From assembly GCA_001800135.1 (NCBI GenBank), contig MGUU01000016.1:248001-312000 (forward strand): a stretch of DNA of 64,000 nt, read 5' to 3'. Shown here piece by piece: positions 9,801 through 24,800 of this stretch. The notes beneath the pieces are model-generated. The model worked only from the letters and a program-made list of their open reading frames with translations, had not been told where the DNA came from and did no database searches. The position numbers and the translations under genes are program-made. How positions within the stretch are numbered: position 1 is the first letter of the stretch; every line of letters begins with the position of its first letter. Origin of the DNA: Elusimicrobia bacterium RIFCSPLOWO2_02_FULL_39_32 (lineage in GTDB: Bacteria; Elusimicrobiota; Elusimicrobia; 2-02-FULL-39-32).

Positions 9801-12800
9801 TCTCTTTGAGCATATGAACCAACGTGTAGGGGGAGTACCTTGGATCATCCCGAGATTTTTCAATCAAATCTTCTATAGTAGTTCTTAAATAACTAAGCTC
9901 AGCATCGCCGAATTCTTCCAGATGAGCATGCAAAGCGCTTATAGAAACACGACTCCAGTAGAGGTAAGCATCTGGATATTTTCTGACTGCTGCATTGTAA
10001 AATCTTTTGACCAAATCACTGACCCCAACCATACCAAAATCAATCGCCTCATCTATAAATCTACTGCCAATCTGCAAGGCAATGTCTCTTTTTTCTTGAT
10101 CCTCTCCCTCTATATCCTGCACAAACTGATCTATTTTTCTACGAACAGTTGAAATGTAGTGGAAGAGATCAATAAATCTCTCTTGTTCTTCAGGCGACCA
10201 GCCTTTCAGATCAACAATTCCAATACCTTGAGAGCTATGAGTTTTCACTCCCAGAAAATCTGCAAGATCAAGATCATCAATGTTGGAAAGTCTCTCAATA
10301 GCTTGAGCTAAAGCAGAAAATAATTTCTCTGCTTCAAGTGGATTGTATTGTAAATAAGTCACTGGATACTCAATGACTAAATCTACCTGTTCTTTCATCG
10401 TATTCATTAATGTGATAACAACTTCTTTATCATAAGAATCTAATGCTCTAAAATTAATACGAATATAGTTCTCAAAAGTAGGTACTTCAGAAAGTTTAAT
10501 TCCAATAACTTTTTCTATCGCTTCATCATCCCAAAGAATGGTATGAGCTTCACTACTGGTTGGTAACCCGCTGCCTCCTGATGCGCCCATCATCCCAAAG
10601 AGGGGCATTTGAATCGCGATTTTCATAACCGCCAGAGTACTTAACCACCACTTATTTACATGACTTGTGGCTGGCTTCCTCTCTGTGGATGACTCTCCCT
10701 TTAACCGCTTCAGCCTGCTCACAGCAATAGAAGCTGAACTCATCTCTACTCTCTTTCTCTTAGAGAGAACATTTTTGTTGAGAATCAACACCAACGCAAG
10801 CGCTGTGACGCCAGCAACAAGCGCAAATGGTCCATATTGAGCGAGAATGGTGAGCCACGACAAACCTTTCCCATCATCCGCAAAAGCCGCGGATGGATCA
10901 AAACCAAAAAGCAGGGCCGCAGTTGTTGCCGCTAAACCAATAATAAAAAGTGGGACAGGGAATATCTTTGGAAGTACGAAGTGCAATGCCGTATTTTTTT
11001 TGGATTTACGGGGTGACGGTTCAGGCTCTTGAAAACTGGCGTTCCTTCTAAATTTGGATTCCAATTGCTCTTCAGTGATTTCGCCATGCTTAAGTTGCTC
11101 CGACCAGAAACTTAATACCCCGGGAGCAAGATCACCATTCGCATCTAAAAGCCTAAAGCCGGTTTGTTGAGCAATTTTTCTAACAATATGGCGCGTTTTG
11201 AATTCGATCTCAACTTTGTCTAAAGGCATATCCTGCTGCACCCAAAAATCAATGTCCGCCATGTTATAGGTATAGGCATAAGAATTTTCAGATTGTAGAG
11301 CATACTTTTCACCTAACTTATAAATTTGACCTTCTCTACTCTGATCTTGTTCAGATTGCAAGATTTGGGAAGATTCTATCCCTGGCTCAAACTGTGAAGT
11401 ATAAGGAGGTATAATATAGTACTCCCAATTAAACCAGAGAAGAGAGCCAATACCTAACATCCCAACCCAATATGGCCACTGAGGGAGCCTTGAACGATTT
11501 CTCCTTACTCTATCCGCAATGATCAGCGTAAGAAAAAGAACTCCCATACCCACATCCAAGATTGGCACCATCAAATTGTGTAGATCAAACTTAATAAATG
11601 GAAGATGAGGGATACCGAAAACAGCAACCGCTGCTGTACCAATGAAAAGGATCGCAATCGTTCCCACGGTTTCCAGAAGGGTAAAACCAGATTTGGGCGT
11701 GTTTCTCGGATCAATCCATATTTTCCTTAAAATACCCTGTTTCACTGCTATGACTACGGCAGCCGTTAAACCCAGACCACCCAACACAAACGGCCAGAAC
11801 TTTGCAAGAAAATTTAAGTTAGACTTAAGCTGAATGAACAAGAGAGAGATATATCCTCCCGTCTCTCCTTTTCTCAAAGGAATCATTTCAAAAATACCGA
11901 ATGTTATTCCAAACAAGGCTAAAACAAAAATACTAGCCATGATCCAATTTTGCATACGAATTAAGAGAGAAATATTAATACTAGAATGATTTTTAATTAA
12001 TTTCATCGTTAATAGATTAGAAAAGATTCCTGCAAGCGCTATCCCTGCGATTAACATCATCGGGATATGCAAATAATAATGTATGTTATGTAAGAGTTTA
12101 ATATCTGTTTGCTTAATGTTTGCTGGTAGTGATGATGATATAAGAAATAATGCGGCATTTTTTAAAGCCAAAGGCACCGCGATCAATCCTATTAACCCCA
12201 TCGGCAAGATAATAGGCCACCAAAACTTTTTTGACAATACAAACTCTTGAAATTTCTTATTGAAGAAGAAGGTTAGTGTTATCACTATAGCAACTATCAT
12301 AAGATCAACCGGTAATACCATCATAAACTTATCTAATAATCCTAAACCACCTACACTATGAGCAGCCTGCAAAGCGCTAGAGGATGCTATAGGCAGAGGA
12401 GTAGCGGTTCCTAGAGCTAAAGCGGTAGGCGAGGCTAAAGGCGCGCCGCCGGTCATAACTGCAGCCACAGCTGAAGGAGGAGTGCTAAGAACAAGCCACA
12501 GAGATACCACAATGGCTGATAAAGTTACAGCGAGTTTAGAAAAATATTCTAAAAATTTATTTTCAAGAGAATTCCCTAATGCTTCCGCTTTTTGAGCAGT
12601 TAAGTTATGGAAAAGTTTAACTATTTCTCGATCCCCGGTTAAGCCCACCCATGCATCTCGCCGACCATCTCTAGCAAGTCCTAATCCCTTAAAAGCTGCC
12701 CTTAAAGTTGTAAACAAATGCTGCGCTCTTTTATGAATAACATCCGTTAATCCCCAAGAGCTAAAATCTTCTACTTTCTCCTTATTAAATTCTAAGGTCT

Positions 12801-15800
12801 CTAACTGAACTAATGCTTCTAAATCCACTTGAGCTATTTTATGATTAGAGAGAGAGTCTAAATTTTCTTCTAATGCTTTCATAAAAGCTTCATTTTCTAA
12901 ACTTTCTCTAAAGCGAACAGAAAGCGCTGTTTGATGATTCCAAGCAGTTTCTATAAAACTAGAAATTTTATCTAAAAATTCAAAACGGAATTGATTTTTT
13001 TCATTTGCTCTTGCCGGATCCAAATTAAGAGCAATGCCAAAATTCAAAAGTTGAGGAAGAGAAATTCCTCTTACATCAAACACCTCTTTTAATTTGGATA
13101 AAAATGCGGAAACTCTTTTAAATTCCCTATCAATCTCATCTTGAGATATAAACAATTCACTTAAATCGCTAGAGTCCACATGCAAAGCAATCACAAGATT
13201 GTCTTCCTCTTCCTGAATTTCAGCAGCTTTTTTTCTGGCAAATTCAATTAAGTGAGCGACCATCAAAATTTTATCTGAATCCCACAGCATTGAAGATCCT
13301 AATGTGTCCAGCTCCAGCTCTTTAAAACCAGCGAGTAAAGCTTTTTCTATTAAGAGTTTTACCCGCCTTATCTCTTTCTCTTGGTTTCTCTGATACTCGT
13401 CAGCATTCACTTTCACATTCAACTTTAAGAAAATAGGCGCGTCATGTTTTTCTAATACTGCTGCGGAAAGAACCTCAGAGGCAAAAGCTTGTGGGTCAAC
13501 CTCTATTCCTTCCACTCCGCCAAAATCAGAAAGTTGAAACACCATGGCTTCTACATTGCCTTTCGCGCTTGCTCTAAATGCGGCTCTAGCTGCTAAAAGT
13601 CCACTGATCCCTAAACCTATGGAAGGAACAGTTCTTCCAACTATTTCTCCATTAGCCATTTTTTTGTAATACGCTTTTAACGAAGAAGCCTCTACACCAT
13701 AAATTCTGGCCAGCCATGGAATTGTGGATTGAATATAGGTTCGCAATTTACTGTCATCATTTAAAACAGCGTCATACGCAAAATCCTCAAAATAAGAACG
13801 CAATTCTTCTTTATCCTCTCCTTCAGGAATGGCTTTATAAACCACATCCACGGTTAGGCGATCCATAACCTGTTGTTCAGAACTAAAACGATTTTGATGC
13901 AGATAGGTATTGGTATCTGGGTCTAAAGCCCGCTCAGCTTTTCCATAACCTCCAAAAGAACCTTTATCAGGTCTGCCAAAACCTTCCCCTCCAGTTCCTT
14001 CAAACCCTGATCCGCCAGATCCACCAAAACCTGCTCCACCTCCAAAACCACCAACTGATCCCAACGCTGTTACCATCAAAGCCATCTTTGCGACCCTCAA
14101 GAGCTTTTCTAAAATTGGAGAGCTTGCAAAAACTATTGCAATCCAACTTAAGAAAGGAGATCCTGTCATGAACCTGCCTAACCAAGAAGAGCTTCTGGAT
14201 CGAAAATTTAAAAAGTTTTCAAATTCATTTTTAATAATCTCTAAAGGTGTTCTATTGTTAAAATCCGCTTTCTTCAATAATTCAACAGTCCTTAAATAGA
14301 GTATTGAATCCACATAGCTCACCGTGTCTCTTGCATCTTTTTCTGGTTTAGTAGCTGCAACCAAGGCGCCTGCATAAGCTAAAGATCCAGGAACATAAAC
14401 CATCGGTATCCTGTCACTATGTCTTTTATGATGTTCAAATATAAAACCATTGAGCCTTTTTGAAATTTTATTCTTATCTTCAAAATCATTTTTTGGACCT
14501 AGTATGCCTCTAACTCCAGCTAAACGTAAATTAGTAAAAGCAGCTTCATCTAATTCTTGAGTCATGTCAGAAGATAAGATTGCAAGATCAATCTTCTTAA
14601 ACTTCATCTCTTGCCTAACTGCTAAGGGAACCTGCCCTAATAAATCAAAACTAAAATCTGCTTCTTTAAAAATATAAAAAACATCCGTATAACTTTGATC
14701 TAAAAAGTAGTGAGAGAATCTCTTTTTAAAAGTTTCCAGCTCAAAATCATCTTTGTACGAAACCACCACTTTAGCGCCATTTCTTAAAAGTTCTGGAATT
14801 AAAAGCGCTTTTGTTTCATCCAGACCCTGAATGCGAACTACCTTTCCTTCCCAGCTTAAACTTCTGCTGGAAAAAACTTGAGAAATAAGAGCTTCACTTG
14901 CGGACTTTAAGCCTTGAGCTGAATGTTGAGCTTGGTTAGATGAAAGAATAGAATCTTTAGCTCGAGAACTTATCACATTCATATCTTTTTTAAAGAGTCC
15001 TTCTCCGGGAAAAGTGAAAAATCCGCCGCCTAAACGACCATTAATATAATTCAATGCAACTGCATAATGTTCTAGAATCTCTTTTCTTCTTCTCTTCCCA
15101 TCTTTTGAATTTTTTGTTGCCAAACTGTCCTGTTTAACTCCAATGACTCCTTGAGCTCCAAAAATATTTAAACCTGCTGAAGCGCTAAATGCAGTAGTTT
15201 CGCTCGCGCCCTTTAATGCCTGGATAAATCCCTCTTTTTCTGGCTCTCTAAATTCACTAAAAGAGGTAGAACCAACCCCGCCCCATTTGCCATGAAGCTG
15301 ACTATTTTCTGTTTCAAACTCTCTTAAACCCTGAAATGCGATGTAGGCAACATAATCCAAAAGAGGATTTTCAATTTTAAATACCACATAATGTTTATTC
15401 CAAAAAGATTGAATCTCTGGGCTTAAAGCAACAATATCTTTTTCTTGCAAAACACTGATTTTAATTCCAAGATGAGGAGCTTGTCCGGGGACAAATAATT
15501 CCCCTTCAATCCTTTCTGGAGCAAGCCGATTCAAATGAGGTTTAAGCTCATCCAATCTTATTGGCTGTTCAGCTTCTATTGCAGTTGAATCTGCTGTAAC
15601 TGTTCCTAATCCTGAATTTCTGTACCAAGGCAGAAGTTCTGGATGCGTTCTTACATAATCCCCAAGCCATTTTAAAAATTCATCTTGACTTCTTTGAGGC
15701 GGCTTTTCTTGATCTCTTTCTGGATGTTCCCTTGAGTATTGCGCAACAAATTGAGCCAGACCTTCAGGAAGATTCCCTGTTTCTAATGGATCAAGCGCTT

Positions 15801-18800
15801 CAGAAAGGCCTAATGCTCTATCCACTGCGCGAGCAAGCTCTTCTTGTAATTTATTTTGTTGAACTAGATTTTTGGCTATTGAAAGGAATAGGGCGGAGAT
15901 TCTTTGATTTCTGCGGATGGCTTGTTCTTCTAAAATTTTATTTATAAAACCTTCAACTGTTTTACTTAAAAAACGATTTCTGGAAGACAAAGAATCAGCC
16001 AAAATTTTCTTGATCATGGCTCCTAACTCTGCGTCTGACCAGACCGCATCAGGCAAGCGAGCTATTTTATTTAATAATTTTTCAATTTCTCTAAGCTCTG
16101 TTTCTTCTATGATAAACAGCGCTTCGGATAACGCGCTTAAAGATTCTTGTCGTTCTAAATCTCTTTTTTCCAGAATCTCATCTAAAAGAGTAATTGGTTT
16201 TACTTTCTTTGCCTTTTGTTTCTTTACAGACCCTCCGCCTACACTTCCAACGCCTGCTGCGCCGCTCCCTGCGCTGATCGCTCCAAGACCTATAAACATG
16301 AACGCCATCTTCCATGTCTGTGGAGAGAATAGGGGCTTTAAGAATTGGCCTACAAACATTGATGTTCCTATAATAGCTGCGATACTGCCAAAACATTGGT
16401 TCCAGTCATTGGCTTCCAGACGAGCTAAATAAGCCTGTTGCTCTTGTTCCTCTGTTGGTTTTAAATCCGCATGTAGGATTGGATCATAAAAGTTTGGTAG
16501 AATCCTATCGAGTATTCCTCTCATTGCTTGAATGTGCCAATGATGAAGACTATAAAGGTCGGCATGATTATTTACATAGACATTACTATTCAATAAACTA
16601 CTGATGTGAAGAAGATATTCGGGTATTTGGCTGGCTAATGCTTTAAGCCTTGAAGGAACAGACTTCATTATTTCTTCCATCCGATCCAAATCCACATTTT
16701 CATCGGTCATGGCCATTAAATCAGCAACGATAGAATTTCTCACATCCACTCCCAATATTTCATCAATCCTTGCGCCAATCTGCCGTTTAGCAATTTGACG
16801 ATTCCTATCTTCATCTGATCTGCGAGTCATTTCCACCATAGAATCTTCCCAAGTTAAATCAGGGCCAGCCGCCGATAAAGATTCCCTTTCCGGATCTTCG
16901 TATAGGGTTAATCCATCCACCATTGGCGGTGGCAATAACATCACACCAATAATGTTAGAAATCTCTTTTAATCTCATCTTAAAAGTAAGAGGTCCTTCAG
17001 AATTTCCATTATCCTCTTCACTCCCATCACCTCCACTTTTCACTCTACCACCTCTCCTGTCAGCAGGCACTCCTGCCCCGCCGCCCATGCCGCCATCTGC
17101 TCCACCGCCCACAGCAAGCATGCCAAATAGCGGGAGTCGAATCGCTCTTCCAAGATTCGTGTTTGCTCCCACTAAGTTTCCTAACTTCTGAACAACTCCC
17201 TCACGGAATTTTTTGTTGAGAGTCAATACCAGCGCTAGTCCTACTGCGCCGGCGATCGCGGCAAGAGGCAGGGAATAAATTTGAATGAAATTCCAAGAAG
17301 AACCCAAAAATAGTGAATGAGTTTGAATGAAATTCCACGCTGGACTCCAGAGATCTGGATGAGCTTGTAAGTAATACGCGAGCACAGGAGCAAAAACTAC
17401 AGCAGCAAAGAAAATTGACAAAGCCGGAACCAATTCTGGAAGAGCAAATCCACCCTTTAGATCAGATTTTCCTCTAGAACTTTTCCCTTTTGTATCAGTC
17501 TGTGACTTTGTTTTAAGCAGGGCGCTGATCCTAGAAACCAAATCATCCAAACTTACACCTTCAGGTAATCTCCCTTTAACACCCTCTATGTGCAATGTGC
17601 CTACAACATCTTGAAGATAGCTTCTTCCTAACTTCCTTAACCTTTGTTCAGCAGATGATATTTCATCTTGACCTTGATGCGCAGGATCTTTCCCGAAAAT
17701 GATCCTAATATCTGCCAACGCCAGATCAAACTTTGGGCTCGGTTTTCTAACCGCCCCTCGTTCAAACTTATCAAGTATTTCCATACGGAACCAACTGTTC
17801 ACCTGAGCCTGCGCAAGCGATTCTCTAAAACCCTCTTCCTTTATAAAGCGATGTCTCCATTCAGAAGCTGCAATTGCAAGATTGGCCGCAATAAAATGTT
17901 TTTCCTGTTGACCCAATTTAACTAGCCAACGCTGAATTGTGGGATCACTGATTAATCCTTTCTTTATTGCAAGTTCAGCCGTATAATTAATATTAGTGCT
18001 TTCTGTATTCTCCGGATCAAGATAGCGATCAAACAATTTTTCTATTACACCGCCATTCACCCAGCTCATTTCGTTTTCTAAAGCAGTGTGAACAACATTT
18101 GATATATCCAGCAATGGCACAGGAGTATCATGTCCACTGGTTGGAGAACGATGGATACCCTTAAAGAATTCTTCAAACAGCTCCCGCCAATCTTCATCGC
18201 TAAGCCCAGCCTTTTTATTCTTAACAGCTGCTTTCATCAAAGCAAGAGCTTCATAATAACCTTTGTCCAAAAATTGAGGGCTTATCCGAAGGTTACTTAG
18301 GATTTCTTTTTTAAGATCCTGTCCGCTCAAGCTCTCAATTTTTACCCTATACTTAATCTCATATGGGTTCTCAGCAGAAATCTCTCCTTTTACAACTCTT
18401 TCTGAATAAAACGCTTTTCCCCCTGACTTTGATAAATCCGCAAGCCAAGATTCTATTTCCTCCTCGCTAATTCCCGGAACCTCCTTACCTTTAATAAAAT
18501 GAACAATCAAGCTGCGCGCGCTCCAAAGATTGCCACTACTTCTAGCTTTATTGATAACTCCTCTTATATCATCAGCATTAAATTTTGGATTGCCTAATTT
18601 TATTTCAGATATTGCAATGAGACCCGCATCTTCAAATTTTTCAGCTGAAAGCAAACGCATGTAAAAATCAAAAATCTCATTGCTTGTAATTCCTGGAACA
18701 CCGACGCTTCTGGCATCTCTTGCTATCCCTGCGGTAATTTTAAGAAAGGAATGATAAGAATCGTCTTCCGACAATTTCCTTAACCCATGGCTGATCCCTT

Positions 18801-21800
18801 GATGAACTACAGAGTAGTAATAAAGCAAACGAACAAAAAGATCTCGATCATCTTCGCTCCACTTTCTAATTCTATCCCCTATTTCTTCTGGATGTTCGGC
18901 AACCACTGCCGCCCTGTTCTCCTCTAAATCCGCTTGAGATTTAGTCTCACCTTTATCTAATTTTTGATAAAGAATATTAAGCAGAGCAGGAACGCCTTCG
19001 GGTTTCATTAAGTCATCAATATTAGGACGTTGGAACAAATCCTCCATAGTTTTTTTCAGCAAGGGATCAATTCCCTCTACTGTCATCCATTGACTCTGTT
19101 GTTGATAAGCCTCTACGGTAAGAAGTTCTGAAAAATAATTTTCATTCCTCTTTTCCAGCCATCCAATCCAAACAGCGATCACTCCTATATCTGTAACAAC
19201 CCCTTGTTGTAAAGCTGGAATCAAAACTCGTTCAATAAGATTTTGAGAAATATAACTGTTGGCAATGCTAGTTTCCATAAACCTTTCCACTATTTTTGTA
19301 TTCACCCATTTCATTTCCTGTTCCGGACTTTCTTTGTCATCCCATTTTATTTTCCGCATGCCAACAAAGAGAATTTCTTCCATATAGTTCAAAACATAAT
19401 AATAACCGTCTTTTGTGGAGTTGAGTTCACCTAGATATTCATAATATTTTTCAAATAATCTCTGATAATCTTCATCGCTGATTTCCTTTTTCATATCCAT
19501 TGCAAGCGCCATTAAATTGGTTGCTATGTTTAACCGCTCAAGCGATCTTTTTCCATCTTCTGTTCTGCCATCCAACAGTTCTACTATACGCTGAACCAAT
19601 GCTTGCGCATCAAGCGCTAAAACTATTTCCTTATCTTCATCCGAAAAATCCAAACGATCTTTCTCTTTACCAGCCTCACTTTTCCATGAGACCATCTCCT
19701 CATCGCTAATTCCTATAATTAAACCCGTAGTTCTAAACTGATCAATCACAGCAAGGAGTGTATGTAAATCCTTTTCCGGAGCATATTTACCGTGTTGTTT
19801 AATCAAGCCATTCACAGCTTCCTTCACATCTTCAATACTAAATCCTGCTAATCCTCCAGACACAGCATAAAGAGAGCCCATCCCCAACTCAAAATAATCA
19901 TGTCCTCTTTTAACCTCATCGTAAAGTTTTCTAACCGCTTGATCTTCTATTCCCGGAACTTTAGCTAATCTGGCTTTAAGAGCAACCTCCGCTACTTGCG
20001 GAACCCGTCTCCAATAATCCCCAGGATTTTTAAATTGTGAAGAATGTTTGTCACCCAGGTCAATCGCGCGTTGAATCCTATAAATGTAACGCAAAAGATG
20101 AACAAAACGCATCTGATCTTTCGGACTCCAGTTTTTAATTTCAGATATTTTGAGTTCTCTTCCTTCTCCGGAAGGATCCGTTGCGAACCCGCCCGCGCCC
20201 ACACCCATAACGCCCATGCTTCCAAAAACAATGAGTTGAGAGCCGCGAACCAGCGCTCTTCTAAGGAAAGGAGGAAACAAAACATCCAGTACTTTCTTTA
20301 ACACATAAGCAGTCCCACGCCACAATGGCCGAATGATTTTTGGCGCCTGTGTTTGCTGGAAGCCGCCCAGGTATCCTGTATTAATTCCTGTTTCATGCAT
20401 AAATAAAATACCATGAGGCGCAGGAATTTTTTTAAAGTCGCCCTTTGTAGAAATATGCCCATCCACTGAAAGCCCTTGTTGGATCAGTTGGGCAATAACC
20501 ACATCCGGCAACCCAATCCCTAGCGTATTAGTTCTAGGTGTCTCGTAGAGTCCTAGTATTGGATCATTGGTTCGAACATGAAAATGTTGGATGAGCTTAT
20601 TGGAACCATCATAGATATAAACGCTAAAGATGCCGGAAGCATACTCCAATTTAAAATCAGTGGCAGCGTATGTGGTGTAACCATCCTCAGCTAAATTCCT
20701 TTTCTTTCCAAATCTTTTTCCTTCAATGCTCCATGCGCCGGTTTCATGATTATAAAGAATCTCTAATTGGTCCCACTCAAATATTTTATGCGCTTCGTCG
20801 CCTACAATTCCAGTCTCAAGGAAAATCCCCGGGTTATAACTCTTCCATACTTTACCTTTCTTAATAAGATAACTTGGAATTCCCTCTCTTACAGGAACAT
20901 GTTCTGAACTATTAGAACTCCACTCAGAGTTTTTGTTACTTGCATAAAGTTTTACGAATCTTTCTAATGCCCCTCTCATGCCTCTTGTCCTAAACTGAGG
21001 CTGCATTTGAGGCACAAAACCGCCTCCCCCGCCAACAGCAAGCGCGCCCAATAGAGGGACCCGAATCACATTGCCAAGAAAAGTGCCTGCTCTAAACAAC
21101 TGTGATAACTTCCCGACAACCCCTTCACGGAAATTTTTGTTGAAGGCCAATACCAGCGCTATTCCCACTGCGATGGTAATCGCTGCAATAAGCAACGAAT
21201 AAATTTGAATGAAATTCCACGCTGGACTCCAGAGAGCTGGATGAGCTTGTAAGTAATACGCGAGCGCAGGAGAAAAAACTACAGCAACAGAGAAAACTGC
21301 TAAAGCCGGAACCAATTCTGGGAGAGTAAATCCGGATTTAGGGATAAATTTTGCACTCCCTCCGCCTTGCTTACTTAATCTTGTCTGCTGAGGATCTACA
21401 TCATTTAAATCCGACAAAGAACCATCCGTACCATGAACTTCATATACGGTTTCAATCTGAGAAAAATTCCAGAAAGTTCTTTGGCCGTTGGCGCCTTCAA
21501 CCCCAACCGTTTTATTCTCCAAATTAAAACTGAGCACATTTACGGTTTTGGCAACAGTCGTAAATGCATTTGCTCCCTGACCATACGGGAATGAAACGTT
21601 TAGTAAGATAGTAGCCGGCCAGTTCTTCCCCTCCACCTTTTTAAAGATTTCTATAAGTTTCCACTCATGCTTTGTAAGCACAGAAACAGAAACAATATTG
21701 CGGAAGGGGATGACCTCCTCATTAAAAAGTTGAAGTGTTCTTGAGAATTCATCAACTGAATGAATTAACCCTGCATATAAGCGCCGCTTCGAATTAGAAA

Positions 21801-24800
21801 TATTATGATTTACAGTAACCACTACCGCCTTCCCAAGATCTCTATTTTCGTTAAGCGCTCCCAAAAATTCAATCTGCTTTTGAGTAGAAAAACGATTTAA
21901 GCTCTGTTCGAATAATTGTGATAACAGCTTGACCTCAAAAGAAAGTTGAGCCAAAGCGAATTTTATCGCATGCCGAACCCTTTCTACCACATCTGCTATT
22001 TCTCCCTCGCTTAACGGCAATAAATCCGCATTCTTTAAAGCAGATAAAAGCGCGCGTACTACATTAGAAGGATAATCAGACATCTTCACACCCAAGAGCT
22101 CTTCTAACTCCTTAGCATTGACTCTATCGTCACCTTGAGATTCAGTGAAATTAGAATTCGCTGTATGCAAAGAGCGTGATAACGAAGAAGTAATCAATTT
22201 TTCAAGAGATTCACTCCTCTGTATCAACTGGCTTAAAACCGAACTTAATGTTTGTTGAAGCTGTTGAAAAATAAGGATTCTTCCAAATTCACTTGCGGAC
22301 TCGAAATCGTGTTCCCCTAAAACCGTAAGAACTCCTTCCTCTATTTCCCGCGGACCTCTTAAATCCATCCCCAGCAATTCCTTTATCTTTCTATAGAGGA
22401 TAGATAGAGCGCCCCCTGTTACAGTTCCTAATGCAAAGAATGATCCCGCCTCACGCCATCCCACGAGCGGCACAGCATTGCCTACAAAATCCACCGCCTT
22501 TCCCGCAGCAAAGGCTGGATCCACAATCCCAAATCCAACAAACATAATTGCGGTAAGCGCCGCTAACATTAGAACCACGATGGTTGTAAGAGCGGTAACA
22601 CCACCTCGCTCTTTTTTCTTCCAGCCTAAATAAAATAAGAGCGCAGGAACGCCAATAGCAAGAGCTATTCCCCAATATTTTGTGAAAAGATAAACTATAG
22701 AATCGAGCGTGATCCCCATACTAGGAACGTTGCTAGCCAAAACATAAAGGGCAGCCACTCCCATCGCGCCAGCCAGCGCCATAATAATAATAGGTGTTTT
22801 CCCGATCCCTCTTTCATTGGTTCGTCCGGAATTAGAAACGCTGGAACTTTGGGAGGGTTCTCCTTTAACAGCTCCCCCAGCGGCTTCTGCTTTTTCTAAC
22901 TCTAAAATCTCAAAATCGCGCGGAACAGAGCTAAAATTTAAAACCTTTTTTAAAGCCAAGCCAAAAGCTGTTGAAGCGCTTAAAGGCACAAAGTAAGAAT
23001 TTTCAGTAATCTGCACAAGATTTTTTCCAACCGATATGCCAAAAGGAACACCAGGCACATTCCAATGTGATAGATCCCCACTCTGGAAAGTTGTCAACTC
23101 AATATTCCGTACAAGTTCCCAGTCGCCAAAATCTTTATTTTTACGGTAGATAGAAACAGTTCCATTCTTAGATAAATCGGGTAAAACTCTAGTAATCTTT
23201 GCAGTGCGGTCTTGAGAAATATATTCAAAAGATTCAGCATGAGTAAACTCTCTTACAGGAATATACCCTTTACCAATGACATTGAGGGGAAGCGACGATC
23301 CTCTTTTAATCTTTTTCCATTGGAATTTATGATCATTATCGGACAATATGGGCCACATCCGCTTTGCTATCGCGGTTTGTTTAGAAAAGGAACCCTCTCT
23401 TAAAAGTGATTGAGTTAATCTGTTTAAAGTCGTGAGAACTACCCCAACACTCGGACTATTTTCCTCCAGCTTAGAGATCGCTTGACCTAAAGCGCTGTTT
23501 AACAATCTCGCTTCATTTACGTTATAGCCATGAAAATAATATTCAGAGAGATAGACCACTAGTTCCATGCGCTCTTTCATCGCTTTTAAAAGCTTGAGCA
23601 TGGACCCTCCAAACTCAGACTCTAAGTTATTAAAATTAATGCGGATATAATCCGCAAAGCTTGAAACTTGGCTTAGCTTAATGCCGATTATTTTTTCTAT
23701 AGCAGCATCGTTCCGCTCCCACGCCACAGCTTTGCTTTGAGAACCAGCAGCTTTGCCCGCGCCGCCACTTGAAACAGTGCCCGAACCCATTCCACCCACA
23801 CCGCCACCCACACCACTGCTCATGCCAAGCGCACCCAATAATGGAACTCGAACCGCATTGCCAAGAGGGGTGCCTGCTCTAAACAACTGTGATAACTTCC
23901 CGACAACCCCCTCACGAAAATTTTTGTTGAAAGCAGAAAGTAGAACAAGAACGGCGCCTCCGATAACAAGCGCGATCGGTAAGCTATGAGAGAGAAGTTG
24001 AACAACAGAATCTAAAGTTATGCCTGATGTTTGGATTTTGTGTGCCAAAACAGGAATCGCAGCTGCGCCAATGACCGCCGTCACCGCAATAAGAAGAACA
24101 GGGGTCGTCACAAAACCACCCTCGCTGGTCGGTTTACGATGCGTTGCAGAATCTCCAGAACCTTTAACATCCGGTTCGGAAGGAGATTGGGCTAACTGTT
24201 CACCGGCATCCGCAGAATGACCGAGAGATCTTCGCCTGGCTTTCAATTTTTCTAGAGCGTCTTGAGCTTTTTTAATCTTGTCTGAATATTGATCATATTT
24301 CGGATTGGGCACGCTTCTCATTACAGGGCGCCATTCGTAATTATCAAAATAATCAACAAGTTCCCACATAGTTTCTCCTGTAGGTTCAGAGAAAAAACTT
24401 GGAATATATGCTAGACCCTTCACCATCTTAGAAATAGAGTATTCCAAGTAATCTATCGCTGTTTCAATTCCTAACTTAGCCAACCATTCAGACATATTAC
24501 GGTCTAAGTCCTGCCTAAGAATAACTTGAAGCACAGATCCATCGGCAGTATATTTAGTTCCGCTTAATTTCTTCTCTAATGTTTTATGTGCTTCTTCTCT
24601 TACCGATTCGTCACGGTCATGTAACGATTTCAAAATCATTAAATAGATGTTTCTATCATCCCAACCTCCAATCTTACCTAGAGCCCTCACAATAGCCTGA
24701 CGAAAATCAGCATAATAACGTTCTGATCCTTGGCCATACGTTAAACTCTCACTTAACAGTAGATCAGATATCTCGTCTCCCATTCTCCCTAAGGCTTCTT

